This document shows, piece by piece, positions 35,045 to 45,899 of a stretch of 64,000 nucleotides of DNA. The notes beneath the pieces are model-generated. The model was not told the origin of the DNA. It ran no database searches and saw only the letters and a program-made list of their open reading frames with translations. This DNA comes from Arthrobotrys musiformis (lineage: Eukaryota; Ascomycota; Orbiliomycetes; Orbiliales; Orbiliaceae), in NCBI GenBank assembly GCA_036971715.1, contig JAVHJL010000014.1, positions 150,838 through 214,837 of the forward strand. Reading direction: 5' to 3'. Position numbers and translations under genes: made by a program. Positions within the stretch are counted from its first letter, which is position 1. Each line of letters begins with the position of its first letter.

Positions 35045-35345
35045 CTATAAAGTTGAAACAAAATAATGTAAACCGTATATTATAATAGCAGGATAAATAC
35101 CTAATACAACAATTATACCAAATAAAAATAATAATATAGTATATTCTCTTTTATTTAAATCAGTAAAACTCTTTAAAGAATAAATTCCACCAAAAGCAAC
35201 ACGATTATATAAATAAATAATAAAGACTGCTGAAAGGATTATTGAAGAAGATCCCAATCCTCCCATTATAGGCATTCTTTCGAATGCTCCATACAATGAC
35301 ATTAATTCATCAACAAAATTTATAGTAAGCAGTGTATCCTTTTCA
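35045..35345 (-). pseudogene. nad4: Second, diverged copy of the nad4 3' end
   Basis: An open frame reading 'TLLTINFVDELMSLYGAFER' then 'MPIMGGLGSSSIILS' and ending 'GLHYFVSTL'. It aligns to the nad4 exon 3 segment 'PLTINFIGEFMSLYGAFERL' and its continuation to 'GLHYSVSTLIYS'. It lacks upstream exons and has several changed residues (for example GEF to DEL), so it is a 3' duplicate rather than a gene. It is probably the displaced original end or an abandoned one. Confidence 0.9.
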
Positions 35346-35639
35346 AGAATAAATTAAATAACAATTGAAAATACAACATATTATTTTTAAAAAAATAAAA
35401 TAATAATAAGTTTAGAGAAAACTACAGCAAAGGTAGAAAGTTGTAAAAAAGTTTTTAAAAAACTTAAAAAGGCCAAATAAAACATAAAATTTCTTTATAG
35501 AACACATTTAATTATTAAAATTTTAAATTAACTTTTAGATGGATTTTTAAAATCACGTCCTACGGATGAGAAGAATTATTAGCAAAATCAAAACCTTAGG
35601 AATTGTCACCTACTTCAGAGTTAATATCAAGTAGCATCT

Positions 35640-36534
35640 ATTATTATATTGTTATTCTTATCAGCTTTTATTTCCATTATTTTTTCTAACCCTTCTGGTG
35701 TTAAATGCCCTTTGATTTTCATTATTTCTGTAACTTGACATCAAGAATAAAAATCTAAAGATTTTATTACAAAAATAGGGTATTTTTAAGGAATTATTTT
35801 TTCATTAATATCTGATCTATTAGAGACTACATATGTTACTGCATTAGAAGAATGTTTAACAACCATACCACAATTAAAAAGTTAATAAAACTTTCTAATA
35901 AAACTTTATATCGTACATGTTGATTAATTTTAAATCTCAACATTGTTTTAAATTTAGTTTGACTAGAATTTTTATAAATATTAACCATAAAACCTTCTCC
36001 AGAAGTAAACCCAGCAAATCAATCTGATGTTATTTTTATAGAAGTAACCAATGGTCTTTTAATTGCAATTATATGTGGAAATGTTTCAATTAACTCATCC
36101 GATAACCCTTTATTTATTGTAGCTTTTATAGACAAAAGCTTATCTTATCCTGTATCAGTTAAATGATCACCTATAATAATTAACTCAAAAGCCTTTTTAA
36201 AAAGAATATAATCAGAATATTTTTAAATTAAAGGATACATATCAAAATGATTAATTACTAATTTTAATTCATCAAGTGAATACGATAAGTTGCTATATTT
36301 AATCTAGTTGTAATAGATCCTACCCCTTTAAAATAAGTTTGTACTTTTTTTAAAACTGGTAAATCTTTTTTATGTAAACCAATTCTATAACTAAGATTAT
36401 AATTATATCTTGTTTTATTAGGAGTACGTTTATCTTTTTGAATAGAAAGTAATTAACATCCTACTGCATCAGTAAAACCAGTAATAAATCCTGGTTTTAA
36501 TTCGGAAGAATTTTTAGATGTAGAAACAGAATTA
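35640..36534 (-). pseudogene. LAGLIDADG_1 endonuclease remnant fused after nad4
   Basis: Directly after the nad4 stop, broken frames read 'GFITGFTDAVGC', 'HKKDLPVLKKVQTYFKGVG', 'DHLTDTG', 'NKGLSDELIETFPHIIAIKR' and 'WFAGFTSGEGFMVNIYKN': a double-motif enzyme with both LAGLIDADG helices recognisable. At least six stops or shifts interrupt it. It sits between the two nad4 3' copies. Confidence 0.8.
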
Positions 36535-39500
36535 TTATTTTTTAATATTTTTCCTTGTTGATCTTTTATATTTTGATGTAATTAATAAAGATAATATAAC
36601 ATGTTCAGCATCAAAACTATAAATTAATGTTGAAACAGAATAATGTAAACCATCTAGTATTAGAGCTGGATAGATACCTAATATTACTATAAAACCTACG
36701 AGAGTTAACAAGATAGTGTATTCTCTTTTATTAAGGTCTGTGAAACTAGTTAAATGCATTGAATATGTTCCACCAAAAGCAACACGATTATAAAGGTATA
36801 TAGTGAAGGCTGCAGATAAAATAATTGAAGTACTTCCTAGTAATCCCATTATAGGTAATCTCTCGAATGCTCCATATAGAGACATAAATTCTCCTATAAA
36901 ATTAATAGTTAGCGGAGTTCCCATGTTCGAAAGACATAAAACGAAGAACAAGATAGAAAAGATTGGTAATAATTGAGTAATTCCCCTATATAAAGAAATT
37001 AAACGAGTGTGATAACGATCATACAATACACCTCCAACGCAAATAAATAGACCTGTAGATGCGAATGCATGAGCTAAACCTAAAATGATAGCACCCTCTA
37101 TACCTATTACAGAATTACTAAAAGAACCTAAAATATAAACCGCAGCATGGGCTACAGACGAATAAGCAACTATTTCTTTTAAATCTATAGTTCTAACTGT
37201 ATTTATTGAAGCGTAAATTATAGTAATTACACAAAAGACATATACAAGTGGAGTATAAATTAATGAAGCTTTAGATAATATTGGTAATATTAATCTATAA
37301 ATACCGTATAGACTTAGTTTAAGTACAATAGCTGCCAAGATTACACTACCTCCTAAAGGAGACTCGACATGAGCTTTAAGTAGTCAAAGATTAAGAAAGA
37401 TAAACGGCGTTTTTACTGCGAAAGCAATAAATATTCCTATAAATAAAATTTTTTGAACATCAAATTCAAAAAGAGTTTTAAATAAACCATCAAAATCTGT
37501 TGTACCCATTAAAGAAGACATAGTTAATATAGCTAATAGTAAAAATAAAGATCCTAATACGTAATTCAAATTTTTAATCTTATATTTAAGAATTTAGTAA
37601 AATTGAAATATCTTTAATTTTGGATTACTTTATTTACTTATTATAACCTACAATTTAATTTATATTTTTATAATAATTATTAATGATCTCTTGAAAAATT
37701 CATTTTTGATTTTATAAGACGAATTTTTTCCAATCCATTTTTTGTTAAATGAGATTTATTTTTCATTAATTCTACAACTTTTTTGAAATCTGAAAAATCT
37801 AGTGCTTTTACACCTTGAATAGGATATTTTTCGAAAAAAGGAATAATCTTATCAATAATATCATTAAATTTGATTACTACAGAATAAACCGCTGATTTTT
37901 CTAAATTCAATCCTTTCGCATACAAAATTATTAAACTTTTATTAAATACTTGTCTCTACTATGTTGAGCTATTTGAAATTTTAACATTACGGCTTCACCT
38001 AATTTAGTTGTAGAAGAGTTATAAATAGAAACAAAAAAAAAACAGCCCTCACCGCTGGCAAAACCTGCTAATCAATTTAAATTATTCACTTTAGTTTTTA
38101 AAGGTAAAGGTCTCGAAATTGGTAATTTAGGAAAGCTATTTTTAATTATTCCGTGATACCTAAATTTATAAAAACTCGTATATTAAGAATTTTTTAAACC
38201 TATCATCTGTTAAATGATCTTTATTAAACAAATTTAATGCTTATTTGAAAAGTTGATAATCAGATTATTTTTGAGTAATTAAAGGATATTTATATAAATG
38301 GGAAATTATTGTTGTTAAATCTTTAATAGATTTAATATAATATTGCATAGTAATATCACCATGTTTACTAATATTACCTAATCCAAAATAACTTTGAGAT
38401 AATAATTCTAAATCTTTAAAATAATTTTAAATATTAATTGAACTTGATAACCTGTTTTATATCTATTATTTTTAGAAATACCTATAATAAAAGAACCTTC
38501 ACCATCTATAAACCCTGAAATAAATCAAGGGTCTAACTTTTAATTAATTGATTAGGTTTTTATTAAGTTTATTTTCTTCAGATAAATTATGGTTAATTGT
38601 TGTTGAATGGAAAAGTACTCGTTTATGTTGTAGGTTATAAAAATTAACATTTTTTTCTTCCAAAAACCGGTTTTCCGGCGACTAGAAAACCTCTTATATT
38701 TTTATAAAATAAAAAATCATATTCTCGTTGCTCTTTTACAGAACTTTCTCTATTTTTATCATAATTTTATTTAAAAGGGTTAATTGATTTTTTGTAATAA
38801 ATATCTACCTTTAAAAGGTGTTTGTGTATTACGAGAGAAATACATTCGTATACTACCTGAAGGTACATTAAGGCTTTTGCTGTATCACTCATTAAAGGAT
38901 AAATAGTTTTACTTTTGATCTAAAACTTCTATAGGTACACTTGGACTACCAGCTCCTTTTGCTCTTTGATGTCCTAAGCCTTTTTTCCATGTTTATTCCC
39001 TATCATACTATTACTAATTTTTTTATAGCATCTTCAGTATGCTTGTACCCTAAAAGAGAACCAGCTGCTTTTAATATATTATTCTCAGGCTTAAATAGGT
39101 ACATTTAGTATTGCTCTCTCTCAGTACATTTGCTAGCCTCACAGTATTCGAGAATTTCTAAATAAAAATTAGCATATCCATACTTTAACTATGCACTATT
39201 AATAACATTTTTATATTTCATCAAATACTTGATATTATAATACTTATAAAATCTAGTTGTCAAGTTGATAGAACTTCCTATATAACTTTTCCAGTTTTTT
39301 TGTTTTTCCATCGGTAAACTCCTGATTTTGAAATATTTTCAAGGATACTCAGTTTTTCTTAATCAGGATTATTATAAACCGTAATTGGTACTGCGGTTAA
39401 CATAAAACAAGTTGGGTCCGTAGACTTTGAAAACCAAAAACATAAAAAGGCATAAAAAATAACTTTAAATTAACACCCCCCCCCTCGCGAGGGATATGAA

Positions 39501-41451
39501 TAAAAAATTCAGTCTGATTTAGATCCACGATAACCCATTTTATCTTTAGTGATGTTATTATACCCTTGGTAATTAACAAGGCCAATTGTAAAGTTTTCTT
39601 TATATTTTTAATTACTAAAGCTTTAGGGTTTGCCCGGAATTTGATTTTTTTACACTATTAAATAATGTGTATAAGAATAAATAAAAACTTGCTCTTACTC
39701 TTTCATTAGATCCAAATAATCCTATTAGTATAAACAGAGGCAAGGTGGTTAAATTAATCATATTAATAAACAAATTTAAGATTTTAAGTTTTACTTAATC
39801 TACCTTTATTCATTACTATTTTTATTTTTCGAATTTTTATAAACCTTTATAGGTCAAATGAGCCTTATCTTTTATTTATTCGGCTGTTAGTTTAAAATCT
39901 TCAAAGTCTTTAACTTTTTCTCCAATAATTTTATATTTATCAAAAAACGGTATAATTTTATTTAAAATATCAGAAAATCGTGTAACAATATATATTATTA
40001 CATCTTCAGAAAGTTTATTAGTAGACCCACACCCTAAATATTTTTCAAAACTCTTAATTAATTCAAAAGATAATATTGAAGCAAATTAAAATTTAATTTA
40101 ACTGATTCTCCTAAGTTTGTTTGACTTTTATATATATTAATTAAAAAAAACAACCTTCACCACTTGCAAACCCAGCTAACCAATTAGGATATTTAATTTC
40201 TTGATTTGTTACTAATGGTCTTTCAATAGGTTTAATTTCAGCAAAGGCTTCTTTTAATTTATCCGATAAACCTAAATTTAAAGATGATTTTATAGCCACA
40301 ATTTTTTTTAACTTGAAGAGTTAAATGTTCTTTACGATTAATTAAATTAACAACTTTTTTAAATAAAGTCAACCCTTTTTGAGTTATTAAAGGATATTTT
40401 TACAAAATGCGGAATTATTATATTAATTAATTTTTCTATTGATACAACACGGTAATGTATGGTGTTTTTACCTGCTTTTGTAAATGTTCCTATACCACCA
40501 AAATATTGTTTAATAAGTTCTAAAATTGCAATATCTTTTTGAAGACAAATTGAGAATATTGCTTCTACACTTTATCCTATTTTTGTTTCAGAATTTTTTC
40601 GAACCCTAACCATAAATGATCCCTCACCATCGACAAAACCAGTAATAAAATAGGAATTTAAACAATAATGTGTTGATTAGATAGATGAAGTAAAATTAGA
40701 ATAAAATTTTAATTTATTTAAGTTAGAAAGGAATTTAATTTTATTATTTCTTTCGATATAATTTAGAGGTCTTTTTAATTGTAATTTAATAATACTAATC
40801 ATTATTATAATCTCGTTGTTCTTTTACAGATTTAAATTCTAATTTAGATACGCGATTACCCATTACAGTTTCCTTTATATTATGACTTGTTACCATACAT
40901 GAATAATTAATTCATCCTGCTACAATTTTTCAATTTAACTCTGGTATCAGAAGCTTTAGGGCATTCCCGTAGTTTAATAATAATTCCCTCTCTTATGATT
41001 TCCCGGACCACTCAACAGGAAGAATACTTTCAAAAAATATATAAAATAAAAATACATCTAATAATAAAAAAACAGCTAATAATAATGTTTCTAATAATAA
41101 TATTATTATTGCATAAGCTCTTACAGTTACTTTTATTGAATTTCAATTAGATAATAATGCTATTGGTGTAATTATTGTTGTAACTAGCACAAAATATATA
41201 GATATTCCATCTAACCCGGAATAAAAATCACAAAATTTAACTTTGTCAAAATCTTGTAAAAATTGAAAATGATTATGACTAAAATCATAAAAAATTAAAA
41301 TTATTAAAGAAATTATAACATTTATTACAGATGTTGTTAATGCTATTATTTTTATTTCCATATAATCATTAAAAAAAAATTTTTGAAATGCAGCTGTAGA
41401 TAGGCAAATTGCTCCCGATAAAGGTACAAAAAGTAAAAGTAAAGTTAAAAT
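36535..41451 (-). CDS. nad4: NADH dehydrogenase subunit 4, three exons
   Basis: Proton-pumping antiporter-like subunit of complex I. Exon 1, about 41451-41020, starts in 'ILTLLLLFVPLSGAICLS' (no ATG in frame after the stop at 41458-41460; ATT at 41451 is the first option) and ends 'LDVFLFYIFFESIL'. Exon 2, 39740-39660, is 'PLFILIGLFGSNERVRASF' plus YLFLYTLF. Exon 3, 37554-36535, starts 'GSLFLLLAILTMSSL' and includes 'KTPFIFLNLWLLKAHVESPL', with the Trp as TGA, and 'AYSSVAHAAVYILG'. The usual 'PEAHVEAP' is 'LKAHVESP' here. After 'GLHYSVSTLIYS' the frame runs 25 residues into endonuclease sequence before TAA. Confidence 0.9.
37555..39659 (-). mobile_element. Group I intron 2 of nad4 with a degenerate LAGLIDADG ORF
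   Basis: Core strings at the 5' side: TCAAATTCCGGGCAAACCC (39628-39646), TTATCGTGGATCTAAATC (39519-39536). Further down is a second set (AAGAGCAACGAGAATATG near 38717; CTAGTCGCCGGAAAACCGG near 38668). A double-motif LAGLIDADG_1 enzyme decays across 38520-37680: 'GFIDGEGSFIIGISKN', 'WLAGFASGEGCFFF', then the still open C-terminus 37925-37680 ending 'GLEKIRLIKSKMNFSRDH'. Frameshifts and stops break the rest. An extra NUMOD-like stretch and a second core suggest two introns or elements nested here. Confidence 0.75.
39741..41019 (-). mobile_element. Group I intron 1 of nad4 with a degenerate LAGLIDADG ORF
   Basis: 5' core AAACTACGGGAATGCCCTAA (40958-40977), followed by ATGGGTAATCGCGTATCTAA (40846-40865) and AAAGAACAACGAGATTATA. 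The same DNA encodes the start of an ORF, 'ETVMGNRVSKLEFKSVKEQR'. The double-motif enzyme below it (40640-39790) shows 'FDGEGSFMVRVRKNSE' and later 'ELIKQYFGGIGTFTKAGKN' but has many stops. Confidence 0.75.
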
Positions 41452-41476
41452 AAATTTTTATTTAGTATTAAAAGAT

Positions 41477-41563
41477 TTACGAATCTACCGGAATAATCCT
41501 GCAGTATATTGTAACACACATTCAGAAGAATAAGTTATTCAATTATATGAAATAAACGACTAG
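41477..41563 (-). promoter_or_regulatory. Leader repeat A, copy 1, upstream of nad4
   Basis: On the minus strand it contains CAATATACTGCAGGATTATT then CCGGTAGATTCG, ending about 25 nt before the nad4 frame. Near-identical copies precede the ORF at 42152-42599 and ORF184 (45500). A short GC hairpin (ggcctttgaaaaaggcc, 41590-41606) lies just beyond. Its fixed place before unrelated genes suggests a promoter or processing signal. Confidence 0.75.
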
Positions 41564-41921
41564 CCTAATACGGCTACGTTGCAAAGGGCCTTTGAAAAAG
41601 GCCTCTCGCTTTATTATAATTGTAAAAACCTATGAATATTATTATATTCGCTACATTTAATATTTGCAAATAAAATTAAAACGGAAAAATTATATATTTA
41701 ATGTAAATTATTTTACAGAAAAAATAATATAAATTATTATGTTTTATAACAAATAAAACCCTATAAAAACTTTATTCAAGTAGTAACTCACCAGATCATA
41801 ATAAATAGTAAGAACAGCAACCAAGGCTGAATTAGAATCAAAATATTTAACACATGCTATGCACGCATATAAATACAAAGGTTAATATTTTAATTGGTAT
41901 TATAATATTAAGGAAAAATAG

Positions 41922-42086
41922 TTAAATTATATTTAAATATGTTCTAGTTATTAATGTCCTAACTATATGAGGTAATACAAATTTTGAAAATGTGTAAATT
42001 AATATTAATAAAATAAAAAATACATAAGTTACTTGATTAATAAAATAAAATGGTACTAATTGTGGAATAAATCTTAAATTATTCAA
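41922..42086 (-). CDS. atp8: ATP synthase subunit 8
   Basis: A 54-residue frame: 'IPQLVPFYFINQVTYVFFIL', then 'LILIYTFSKFVLPHIVR' and 'TLITRTYLNII'. This matches fungal subunit 8 (MPQL.PFYF.NQ..., one membrane helix, basic C-terminus), a peripheral-stalk protein of the Fo sector. There is no ATG at the conserved start: the codon where 'MPQL' normally begins is ATT, and TTG at 42084-42086 is the alternative. TAA ends it at 41922-41924. The leader directly upstream is repeat C. Confidence 0.85.
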   Translation of the reverse strand: MNNLRFIPQLVPFYFINQVTYVFFILLILIYTFSKFVLPHIVRTLITRTYLNII

Positions 42087-42140
42087 CTTGACAGTTAAAT
42101 ATATTTACCTATCTTACCACACTATATAGTTAATTTAATC
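42086..42140 (-). promoter_or_regulatory. Leader repeat C, copy 1, upstream of atp8
   Basis: The minus strand GGTAAGATAGGTAAATATAT then TTAACTGTCAAG abuts atp8. A second copy (GGTAAGACAGGTAAATATAT...CTGTCAAG, 42612-42660) abuts the ORF at 42152-42599. It is probably a shared 5' UTR duplicated with atp8. Confidence 0.75.
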
Positions 42141-42151
42141 TGTTATTGAAT

Positions 42152-42599
42152 TTAAACATTATCCATATATTTTTCTATTAAATTACATATTTTATATCAA
42201 AATTTTACATTTAATGGTCATATAATAAATAACCCAAATGGTAATAAAATAAAAATTATATTTTGTATAATAATAACAAATAAAAAGAAAATAATAAGTA
42301 TTATTAATTTTAATAATTTTATTATATAATTATGTATTAATTCTTTATTTAATCTATTTATCATTAAGAGCCAAGGTAACAAAACTAAAAAAAAAAATTA
42401 GAAAATTATCAAAAGTTAAATTTCCATTTTCATACCCTACTTGTCTTAATATATTCGATCTAATAAAAAAAGATAAACACCATATAAATATATAAAAACC
42501 AAAAGGCTTATTTCACGTTAATTTTACAAATATGTAAATTAATATTATTAATATTATAAATACAAAGGTTATTTCAATATAATAATTAAATTGTAACAT
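42152..42599 (-). CDS. Multi-membrane ORF with an atp8-like N-terminus (one frameshift)
   Basis: The first frame starts ATG at 42599: 'MLQFNYYIEITFVFIILIIL' then 'IYIFVKLTW'. It parallels atp8 in both protein ('TYVFFILLILIYTFSKF') and DNA, and shares atp8's leader repeat C. It continues 'NKPFGFYIFIWCLSFFIRS' and 'GNLTFDNFLIFFF'. There, in a run of eleven T (about 42387-42397), the frame must shift by one to continue as 'LVLLPWLLMINRLNKELI' through two more hydrophobic segments ('IILIIFFLFVIIIQNIIFIL') to TAA at 42152. Total would be about 149 codons with four hydrophobic segments. It looks like a duplicated atp8 5' end fused to an unknown membrane protein. The shift may be a sequencing error. 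Confidence 0.6.
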
Positions 42600-42611
42600 T
42601 TTATAATCATT

Positions 42612-42660
42612 AAAACTTGACAGTTAAATATATTTACCTGTCTTACCGCAATATGCAGTT
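42612..42660 (-). promoter_or_regulatory. Leader repeat C, copy 2
   Basis: Same element as at 42086-42140, 12-15 nt upstream of the ATG of the atp8-like ORF. Confidence 0.75.
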
Positions 42661-42807
42661 AATTTGTAATCAGAGCAATAAATGACCCACCCCCCCGTTG
42701 TTTTAATTTATCATTATAATAATAAATCTTCTTTTAATCATGAAAAAAATTTTGTAAAATCAAATTAAATGTAAAATAATAATTAATAATAACGACAAAT
42801 AAACAAT

Positions 42808-42880
42808 ACGAATCTACCGGAATAATCCTACAGTATATTTAACACATTAAGAATAATCATTCAATTATATAAAAAAAGCT
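42808..42880 (-). promoter_or_regulatory. Leader repeat A, copy 2
   Basis: Most diverged copy (ATACTGTAGGATTATTCCGG then TAGATTCG). It follows at once after the zinc-finger ORF stop and precedes the leader C and atp8-like ORF. Confidence 0.7.
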
Positions 42881-43726
42881 ACGGAACCGCAAAGCGGCTA
42901 CGTTGCAAGGGACCTCGAAAGGAGGCCCCTCTATTTTTATGTTTTCTTCTTATGTGATCATTTAAATTATCCTTTCTAGACCATTTTTTACCTAGACATT
43001 TAGTATCAGCTGATGCATGTGGACAAGTTAGTTCTGGATTTGAATGCTTAGAAGAAATTTGGTGTCTCTTTAGATCAGCAAGAAATTTAAAGCCTTTATT
43101 TGCTCGAGTTCATGCACAATCAGATATGTCGCAAATATATAAAGGAGTATCCAATTTGCTTTTTTTATTAGGCTGGACTTCTTTTTGAACTTGGTCATTT
43201 TTGGTAATTTCAGATTCATTTATTGATCTTTTGAATTTTAATACCTTTCTAGATTCATCTATTAAGTATTCAGTATTTGGATTATTAGATTTTTCAATAC
43301 CTTTGGGGGCTTTGTTACTTCACAGCTACTTTCATCCTGTAACCTAGGATCTATATTATTATAATATTCCCTAATTTCAGATTCTGAAAATTCTGTGGAA
43401 TTAGGTGTATTTTTTCCATTATTATTATCCATAAAATTAATAATAAATTTTTTAATCTTCTTATTTTCATTTACTAAATTATCTCCTAAATATAAATTTA
43501 AGTTAAATTTAATTATAAAAAGTGTAATTAAATCATAAATAATATTATATATAAAGCTCCCAGTTACTAAATTAAGAAATCAAAAGGCTTCCAATTTTGG
43601 TATTAAATTTAATACCAAATTTGGTATTAACAAATTATAAATTAAAAAAAGAATAATAACAGTTAAAGATAAACTAAGAAAAATCTTTAAATTTATTAAT
43701 ATATACTTTAGGGGACGATAACGCAT
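42879..43726 (-). CDS. Membrane-anchored C2H2 zinc-finger protein (unknown, one frameshift)
   Basis: The frame from ATG at 43726 gives a hydrophobic N-terminus, 'LSLSLTVIILFLIYNLLIPN' followed by a second segment 'NLVTGSFIYNIIYDLITLFI', then a polar linker. At a run of five C (43305-43309) the frame breaks; one more C would join it to 'GIEKSNNPNTEYLIDESRKV' and on to TAG at 42879. Total would be about 281 residues. The C-terminal part has two C2H2 fingers. Finger 1 (about 198-227) is C-x4-C-x17-H-x5-H, with 'FKFLADLKRHQISSKH'. Finger 2 (about 234-262) is C-x8-C-x13-H-x4-H, with 'KKWSRKDNLNDHIRRKH', typical of fungal C2H2 proteins. Two Trp are encoded by TGA ('EAFWFLN', 'DCAWTRA'), so it is written in mitochondrial code. 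It is preceded by leader repeat B. Function unknown; DNA or RNA binding at the inner membrane is inference. Confidence 0.7.
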
Positions 43727-43734
43727 TTACGAAT

Positions 43735-44190
43735 AACATATAAACTCTAAAAAAGATAAAAAAGAAACATAAATCATAATAGTGATTTTAATTATTTAAT
43801 GTTCTATAATATCATAATTATAATTATGAATAAAGAATATTAATAAATATACATTACTAAATTTAAAGATACGCATAAATTTTTAAGGTCGCCTAAGGCG
43901 CCGATGATTCGGCGCGTATGTGCCGAATCATCTTTTTTTTTAATAATCATATATTTACCTTATTATATGTAGGCTAGCTATATAAATTTAAGACGTTACG
44001 CATGTTAGCCGCCTGTTTCACAGGCGGCACAGTTAATAAATTATTATATTTTCAGCATCTCATTTATTTTAAACTTCATTACCTATGGACTTTTATATAG
44101 AAGTGTTTTTAATTTAAAAATGCATATTAAAATATATAATTTAAACAATAACGAAGGTTGAATAGTAATTGCATTAAAGATTAAATAAAT
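43735..44190 (-). repeat. Leader repeat B, copy 1, upstream of the zinc-finger ORF
   Basis: About 450 bp nearly identical to 55520-56050 upstream of nad6. It includes AAATTTATGCGTATCTTTAA, GC-rich hairpins (gattcggcgcgtatgtgccgaatc, gccgcctgtttcacaggcggc) and the motif TATTCAACCTTCGTTATTGT on the minus strand. It is the longest repeat in the window and is placed identically before two different genes. Confidence 0.9.
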
Positions 44191-44279
44191 GTAAGGTTAT
44201 TTCCGAATAATATTATATATTTCATTAATATATAATTATTAGACTAAACAATATAAAATAAAATAATTTAACGTTTAAT

Positions 44280-44730
44280 TTTTATATTGAAATGTACATC
44301 CTTTATAAACATCACCCTCTTTATGTATTTGTTAAGAGTTTTACGATCCAATTTTATACCTTGAGATTCAAAATATCTAATTGTATCCATAATACTAAAA
44401 AAAGTTTGTTTTTATTATCATCTTCAGATTTTACAATAAGAGGCTTATTATTTTTATTAATAGGTTAAATTCTTTAATTTATTTTTTTATATTCCTCAAT
44501 TAATAAATCTAAATATTTAAAATCAAGAGATAAAGATTTTTCAGAGTATTTACAAATAAAATTATGAAAATTTTTCCTTAATATATTTTAAGTATCTCTT
44601 TTGATAGTAAAACCTAAAAATTTTTAATATGTAGTACAAGACGTTAAAGAATCAAATTCTAAATTATTACCTTCTACTTTTTATTGAAGGAGATAAAGGT
44701 AAATTTGTAATATTTATAAATTTATTTCTA
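44280..44730 (-). pseudogene. Remnant of an endonuclease DNA-binding (NUMOD-like) region
   Basis: Broken minus-strand frames contain 'KNNKPLIVKSEDDNKNKLFF' and 'IMDTIRYFESQGIKLDRKTL' then 'NKYIKEGDVYKGCTFQYKN' (after allowing shifts), a pattern like the NUMOD1 repeats at the C-terminus of GIY-YIG enzymes. No catalytic domain was found. Confidence 0.45.
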
Positions 44731-44945
44731 TAATATATTTATTGTCTTTAATAACTCTTAGGTAAAACAGGAATAGTGAGAGATGTAATGGAAGCGTAAA
44801 TTGTTAAACAGCAAAATCAATAGTATATAAATAAAATGCCTTAAATATTATAAGCAAATTTAAGTTAACCCTTTCCAGCTACAAGATGTAGCTGGGTTTA
44901 AAAATGGCTGTCATACCGCCACTAAAGGGGCGGATACTTAATACT

Positions 44946-45500
44946 TTAAGATAATATTATAGATACTAACTCATCTCAATTCAAATCTAATATATTAATA
45001 ATCCATTCAAGATCATTTATAAATTTAACTATATCTCGCGATGATGAAGGATCAGTTAATTTAGTATTTAAACTTTCATATACATCAGGATATTCAAAGA
45101 ATATTTGATTTAATATATCACCAGGATCGTCAGATCCTGGAATATAATTATCGTTATTTTTGTAATCATCCATATCTTGTATATATTTTGCAAAGATTTT
45201 TAAAAAATAATTACAAAGATTATCAGGAGCATTATGATTAAATTCAAAATGAGGATGCATAGCATAGTCTTTAGCAGCATTAATATTAGGCATGTATTTT
45301 TCCCTTATTAGATCTTCCAAGTTATATTCAGTTTCGTATCACTCCTCTTTAGCTTTTTTAAATTTACTAATTAATTTATTTTTATATTTTAATAAAAAAA
45401 TTAGAGTAAACATATTAAAAGAAACAGCAAATATAAACATAGGTAATACATAAATAAACGAAAGTACTAATAAAGATAAAGGATCAAAAAGTAAAAGCAT
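44946..45500 (-). CDS. Unknown ORF184 with N-terminal membrane segment
   Basis: An intact 184-residue frame with TGA as Trp at 45349 and 44976. The first 35 residues are hydrophobic ('MLLLFDPLSLLVLSFIYVLP', then 'MFIFAVSFNMFTLIFLL'), followed by a basic stretch 'KYKNKLISKFKKAKEEW' and an acidic C-terminal domain ('YIQDMDDYKNNDNYIPGSDD'). No family was recognised. It starts about 20 nt after leader repeat A copy 3. The intact frame and composition suggest a real gene of the same accessory set as the zinc-finger ORF. Confidence 0.65.
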
Positions 45501-45520
45501 TAAATAAAAATTAAAATATA

Positions 45521-45605
45521 TACGAATCTACCGGAATAATCCTGCAGTATATTGTAACACACATTCAGAAGAATAAGTTATTAAATTATATGAAATAAAC
45601 GAGCA
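45521..45605 (-). promoter_or_regulatory. Leader repeat A, copy 3, upstream of ORF184
   Basis: Nearly identical to copy 1 over about 80 nt: CTTATTCTTCTGAATGTGTG then TTACAATATACTGCAGG and ATTATTCCGGTAGATTCG on the minus strand. Confidence 0.8.
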
Positions 45606-45899
45606 TTATACGGCTGTTACAAGGATCCCCCCCTGCTTAAATATTTCATTGCCAACATTTAAAAAAACCAAAATAGAATAATTAAAAATTTAAGTAATAA
45701 AATTTAATTATTTTTACACAAAATAGAGGAACTTCAACGAAGGAAGAATAAAAGTAAAAAATTTTATATTTGGTAATTTATTTACCAAAGGATTTTTATA
45801 ACAAATTAGAAACTATTGAATAAAATATAATATTTCCATGATATTAAATAATTATAAAAAAAAAACAAGAATATAAACTAATAATACGAAAATACTAAA
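45606..45899. other. Spacer with a copy of the intercistronic motif
   Basis: Near 45727-45765 it carries aacttcaacgaaggaagaat, a diverged form of the aacaacgaaggttgaata motif found upstream of nad6, cox2 and the zinc-finger ORF. Confidence 0.5.

Noticed and set aside
36535..36610. The 25 residues after nad4 'TLIYS' as a true nad4 extension
   Set aside because: They match the start of the adjacent endonuclease region, not nad4 proteins, so they are probably read-through into the inserted element.
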